A stretch of 64,000 nucleotides of DNA from NCBI RefSeq assembly GCF_964019385.1, contig NC_088646.1, positions 8,803,071 to 8,867,070 of the forward strand, in the 5' to 3' direction. Of this stretch, positions 63,476 to 64,000 are shown piece by piece. Position numbers and translations under genes: made by a program. The notes beneath the pieces were generated by a model. The model was not told where the DNA came from. It did no database searches and saw nothing but the letters and a program-made list of their open reading frames with translations. Source of the DNA: Sycon ciliatum. Taxonomy: Eukaryota > Porifera > Calcarea > Leucosolenida > Sycettidae. The stretch's first letter is position 1. The number at the start of each line of letters is the position of its first letter.

Positions 63476-64000
63476 CTACAGGCGGAAATACAAAGTGTGA
63501 CAACTTTCAATTACAGATTCCGTTGGAAGGGAGCGTGCCCCGTCCTGAAAAACGAGTACGAGTTGTGCACTATGATCTGACGGTCACGGTCACGGTCACG
63601 AGGACATAAAATTAAAATGCTTGGCAGTGTGGTGAAGGTAGCTCGAACCACTTCTAAGTGAAAACCCCTTTACAGAACGGTGCTGCTTTTCATATGATTG
63701 TCTTTGTCGAACTTATTGCCGGGGCCTTGGAGCTGGGAAAAACGCAATGCTGTACTTTCAAGCTGCCATGAGTACAGCTAAAATGCACAAGTGTCCCTCG
63801 TGCGAATATCATTGTCGACCGGGTCTACACGTGCCAGAGAACAACTTGGAACAGAAACACCGTGACAAAAGTAAACTGTGAAAGTAGTTTTACCTCCTAA
63901 GAGGTTTGAGCCACCTTTTTAAAGGAGTGGATTACCGGTACATTCACAAGTTAATCCAGCCTCAGGCGCTAGTGAAACCCTCGCCGCAGTCAAGATAATC
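63476..64000. other. RhoGEF intron running off the right edge
   Basis: No exon recognised on the minus strand. GGTCACGGTCACGGTCACG is a 6-bp tandem repeat near 63580-63600. Confidence 0.4.

Overview
The window is metazoan nuclear DNA: intron-rich genes with GT-AG junctions, animal-type families (a p66/GATAD2 NuRD subunit, an EB1/MAPRE protein with an EEY tail, a Dbl-family RhoGEF) and a very high load of transposons, MITEs, microsatellites and minisatellites. I infer an early-branching or otherwise slowly evolving invertebrate (a sponge would fit). The sequence alone does not fix the species.

Layout. 1-2450: a nearly complete hAT (DUF4371-type) transposase on the minus strand, cut by the window edge, with palindromic subterminal repeats. 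3885-4450: last exon of a Pro/Gly/Gln-rich protein ending in a PPxY-like tail. 7353-19154: a complete eight-exon phosphopantothenoylcysteine synthetase gene (PPCS, coenzyme A synthesis). One of its introns looks U12-type, and its 7.1-kb first intron is mostly nested MITEs. 22169-32989: a non-autonomous LTR retrotransposon on the minus strand, with 724-bp LTRs identical by eye. It is itself interrupted by a piggyBac element (23295-28478) with an intact 590-aa transposase. 34606-39070: a two-exon GATAD2/p66 gene. 41091-48526: a seven-exon MAPRE (EB1) gene on the minus strand. Its first intron holds a short LTR retroelement with one ORF that fuses Gag to the C-terminal tail of integrase. 49239-49748: an intronless cyclophilin A gene, head-to-head with MAPRE. 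52734-63475 and beyond the right edge: the 3' fourteen recognised exons of a RhoGEF on the minus strand, with introns carrying a 30-copy 24-bp minisatellite, a truncated LINE and several inverted-repeat elements.

The host genes are unrelated housekeeping or cytoskeletal genes and form no pathway cluster. The most interesting signal is in the mobile DNA. A family of four MITEs always has perfect 7-bp target duplications. There is also a Gag-integrase fusion retroelement, a LARD-like LTR element with a nested piggyBac, a minisatellite that grew inside one terminal inverted repeat, and a tRNA-like sequence inside a TTAA-flanked element. Exon coordinates were deduced by hand from reading frame, splice consensus and family resemblance. 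Most junctions agree in phase; one RhoGEF junction (56700/56283) does not and is flagged.
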